A stretch of DNA of 64,000 bases from Paenibacillus donghaensis. GTDB lineage: Bacteria > Bacillota > Bacilli > Paenibacillales > Paenibacillaceae. The stretch is taken from contig NZ_CP021780.1 in NCBI RefSeq assembly GCF_002192415.1, positions 7,378,001 through 7,442,000 of the forward strand, read 5' to 3'. Under the pieces are notes generated by a model. That model was not told where the DNA came from. It made no database searches and worked only from the letters and a program-made list of their open reading frames with translations. Of the stretch, positions 61,832 to 64,000 are shown piece by piece; positions within the stretch are counted from its first letter, which is position 1; each line of letters starts with the position of its first letter. A program made the position numbers and the translations under genes.

Positions 61832-62572
61832 ATGGATTGGTTCGCTGATTTATTTAGGAGTATTAGCGAGAATTATGGGCATTTTTTCTCATGGAGTGAT
61901 GTGGTTGGAACACTCTCTGACCCCGTCAGCTGGGGCATTATCGGAAGTCTGATTCTGCTGGAAGGGCTGCTGTCTGCGGATAACGCACTGGTGCTTGCCG
62001 TTATGGTTCGGCATCTGCCGAAGGAGCAGCAGAAAAAAGCGCTTTTCTACGGAATCCTCGGGGCTTATATCTTCAGATTCCTGGCGATTGGTCTCGGAAC
62101 GTTCCTGATAAAGTTTACGCTGGTTAAGGTTCTCGGGGCACTTTATCTCTTTTATATCGCTTACAAAGGACTTTTCAAGGGTAGTGCCGAAGAACAGAGG
62201 GAGAACAAGGGAACCTCTTTTTGGAAAACTGTACTCCTTGTTGAATTAATGGATATTGCATTCAGTATTGACAGCGTAATTGCCGCGTTCGGACTCAGTG
62301 ACCAGGTGTGGGTATTGTTCCTGGGCGGGATTCTCGGCGTGCTGATGATGCGCGGAGTGGCTCAGGTCTTCCTGAAGCTGATTGACCGTTTCCCTGAGCT
62401 GGAGCAGGCAGCCTTTCTGCTGATTGCTATTATTGCCGGCAAGATGCTTGCAGGCGCCTTCGGATTTGAATTATCCCATGCTATTTTCTTCACGATTCTT
62501 ATTGCTGTGTTCGTGGGGACCATTCTATACAGCTCTGCACGCAAGAAGAAAGAAGCCAACCGTAAAGCCTAA
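61832..62572 (+). CDS. terC: TerC family integral membrane protein
   Basis: 246 residues with seven to nine membrane helices. Family motifs SADNALVLAVMVRHLPKEQQ and VELMDIAFSIDSVIAAFG carry the buried acidic residues typical of TerC (YkoY/YceF type). TerC proteins act in metal handling, with recent evidence for manganese export and metalation of exoenzymes. It is encoded directly after the TerA-like gene. Confidence 0.93.
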   Translation: MDWFADLFRSISENYGHFFSWSDVVGTLSDPVSWGIIGSLILLEGLLSADNALVLAVMVRHLPKEQQKKALFYGILGAYIFRFLAIGLGTFLIKFTLVKVLGALYLFYIAYKGLFKGSAEEQRENKGTSFWKTVLLVELMDIAFSIDSVIAAFGLSDQVWVLFLGGILGVLMMRGVAQVFLKLIDRFPELEQAAFLLIAIIAGKMLAGAFGFELSHAIFFTILIAVFVGTILYSSARKKKEANRKA

Positions 62573-62692
62573 GCAAGAGAGCAGTTGTACCCCAAAGGAC
62601 GGCTGTTTCGGGGATACAACAGGGCAGCCATTTCTTCTCCAGGGTAACCGTATATATTTAAGCGTGGCCTTTGCTTGTAGTCAAGCGAGCCG

Positions 62693-62717
62693 GATGCCGT
62701 CCCCGACAGGACGGCAT
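62693..62717 (+). other. intergenic hairpin between terC and the CitE-like gene
   Basis: GATGCCGTCC pairs with GGACGGCATC over a 5-base loop. No T-tract follows, so it is more likely an mRNA-processing or attenuation element than a terminator. Confidence 0.6.
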
Positions 62718-62794
62718 CGCTGGTTCTGCTGCTGATATGAAATAAGGCTCATGTAAGTTTTGCCGGCTTCGCAAAACGATAAGGGGGAAGAGCC

Positions 62795-64000
62795 TTGAGA
62801 TACTTTGATTATCTGACGAAAGAACAAGAAACGTCCTTATTCCACGCTCCGCCGATATCCTTTGACCATACCATTGGCAAGGATTTACTGGCTTATGCCG
62901 TCGGCGCTGCCCTCTATATGCCGGCTACCCGCCCTACAGTTGCAGAAGATATCCTGAAGCTGAAGAGCTCAGGACTAATGACTGTCATCATTGATTTGGA
63001 GGATGCGATTGGAGACAATGAGGTCGAACAAGGCGAGCATTCCCTTATCCGCCATCTGTCTTACCTGGCCGCTTATGCAGACACTCGGGCTGATGGTGAG
63101 CAGAGCCTGCCGCTCCTATTCGTTCGTGTCCGCAATCCAGACCAGCTGCGGCAGCTGGTGTTTCAACTCGGTTCGTTAATTACCTTGCTGACCGGGTTCG
63201 TATTCCCTAAATTCTCGGTAGACAACGGTGTGGAGTATTTTGAGATAGTTGCCGATTATAACAGCTCGCGCAGCTATGATGCACCTGTGCTGTACGGCAT
63301 GCCGATTCTGGAGAGCGCACCGATTATCTACCGGGAGAGCCGGATGGACACCTTGCTTGCCATCCGCAGCCTGCTGAGCAATTACCGTGAATATGTGCTG
63401 AATGTCAGAATTGGGGCTACGGATTTCTCCAGCCTGTTCGGACTGCGCCGCAGCCCGGATATCAGCATCTATGACCTGACCCCGATCCGCGACTGCATGT
63501 CCGATATCATCAATGTATTCGGGCGGGTGGAGGAGGGGTATGTTATCTCCGGTCCGGTCTGGGAATACTTTGCGAATAAAGGCCATCGGGTGCTCCGGCC
63601 ACAGCTGCGGGAGACTCCCTTTGAGGATACGTATGGTAAGAACGGCCGCAATCTGCGCAACCGTTATATTTCCAGCAGCATGGATGGGTTGATCCATGAG
63701 GTTATCCTGGATAAAGAGAACGGAATCGTAGGTAAAACCATTATCCATCCCTCGCATTTAAGACCTGTACAGGCGATGTATACCGTGATGCATGAGGAAT
63801 ATGTCGACGCGTTAAGCATCGTAGAGAGCAATAACGGCAACCGAGGGGTATTCAAGAGCGAATATTACAACAAGATGAATGAAATCAAGCCGCATTTGAA
63901 CTGGGCGAAACGTATTCTTTTACGATCTCAAATATACGGGGTGTTACATGAACAACAGCATTTTGTCGGATTATTACCCGAGAACGAATATACACACGTA
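62795..64000 (+). CDS. CitE-like (HpcH/HpaI aldolase) protein of the ter cluster, truncated by window
   Basis: TTG 62795 follows AAGGGGGAAGAG. The frame stays open to the window edge (402 residues seen). The HpcH/HpaI fold is visible in LYMPATRPTVAEDILKLKS, IIDLEDAIGD (metal-binding Glu and Asp), LFVRVRNPDQ and GATDFSSLFG. In many Firmicutes and actinobacteria a CitE-like gene follows terC and leads into phosphoribosyltransferase and HAD genes that may make a nucleoside-like metabolite. Those would lie beyond the window. Confidence 0.85.
   Translation, partial: MRYFDYLTKEQETSLFHAPPISFDHTIGKDLLAYAVGAALYMPATRPTVAEDILKLKSSGLMTVIIDLEDAIGDNEVEQGEHSLIRHLSYLAAYADTRADGEQSLPLLFVRVRNPDQLRQLVFQLGSLITLLTGFVFPKFSVDNGVEYFEIVADYNSSRSYDAPVLYGMPILESAPIIYRESRMDTLLAIRSLLSNYREYVLNVRIGATDFSSLFGLRRSPDISIYDLTPIRDCMSDIINVFGRVEEGYVISGPVWEYFANKGHRVLRPQLRETPFEDTYGKNGRNLRNRYISSSMDGLIHEVILDKENGIVGKTIIHPSHLRPVQAMYTVMHEEYVDALSIVESNNGNRGVFKSEYYNKMNEIKPHLNWAKRILLRSQIYGVLHEQQHFVGLLPENEYTHV

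Noticed and set aside
1..64000. tRNA or rRNA genes
   Set aside because: No cloverleaf with a TTCRA arm or rRNA core sequence was recognised on either strand by reading; a covariance scan was not possible.

Overview
The window reads as a chromosomal segment of a spore-forming, moderate-GC Firmicute, most probably a Paenibacillus. This rests on the gene set (YheC/YheD spore-coat ATP-grasp protein, GbsR-like and PadR regulators, AI-2E, DUF445, L25/Ctc, a yceC-type ter cluster), on strong AGGAGG ribosome sites with frequent TTG/GTG starts, and on consensus sigma-A promoters with 17-base spacers. No rRNA, tRNA, CRISPR array or complete insertion sequence was seen.

Layout. 1-0.5 kb: edge-truncated glycosyltransferase. 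1.3-6.5 kb (minus): Ugp-like ABC importer (two permeases, binding lipoprotein, no ATPase) ending in a HAD/metallophosphoesterase fusion, divergent from a GbsR-like regulator. 7.3-12.6 kb: AI-2E protein, small exported protein, and a response regulator/kinase/propeller-lipoprotein operon. 12.6-14.7 kb: hairpin element and a five-copy ~350-bp tandem array. 14.8-19.7 kb: second ABC importer, linked to an alkaline-phosphatase-superfamily hydrolase. 20.3-25.1 kb: mannosyl-glycan genes (GT4, alpha/alpha-barrel protein, GDP-mannose synthesis, DUF1861) around divergent promoters. 25.2-28.2 kb: L25/Ctc and a UvrD-like helicase. 29.3-33.2 kb: AT-rich 3.9-kb element between 33-bp direct repeats, with a SigO/YvrJ/RsoA-like split-sigma cassette and a GH24 lysozyme. 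33.3-48.4 kb: housekeeping and surface genes (two sugar-nucleotide/glycosyltransferase genes, HAD, DUF445, NifI1-like PII, CotSA-like GT4, YheC/D, secreted coiled-coil protein behind a leader terminator, six-PAS hybrid kinase with a C39-like partner, type I pullulanase). 49.4-57.7 kb: PadR/HAAS pair, orphan gltD, YfcE phosphodiesterase, aguA-aguB (agmatine to putrescine) and an amino-acid ABC importer. 57.9-64 kb: ter stress cluster (terB, three terD, a TerD-TerA-like fusion, terC, CitE-like gene cut by the edge) with an ECF-type promoter.

Two importers are each linked to a phosphatase-type enzyme, which suggests scavenging of phosphorylated or phosphonate compounds. Several carbohydrate genes feed GDP-mannose and glycan assembly.

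The most unexpected signal is not a gene. At least five intergenic loci, including every unit of the tandem array, carry 20-21-bp palindromic modules spaced 50, about 61, then 50 bp. The motif sequence differs between loci (TAGTTGC, TAACTGC, TARCGGA, ACCTGCA) while the geometry stays the same. I know of no description of this geometry, and it is the best candidate here for an undescribed system.
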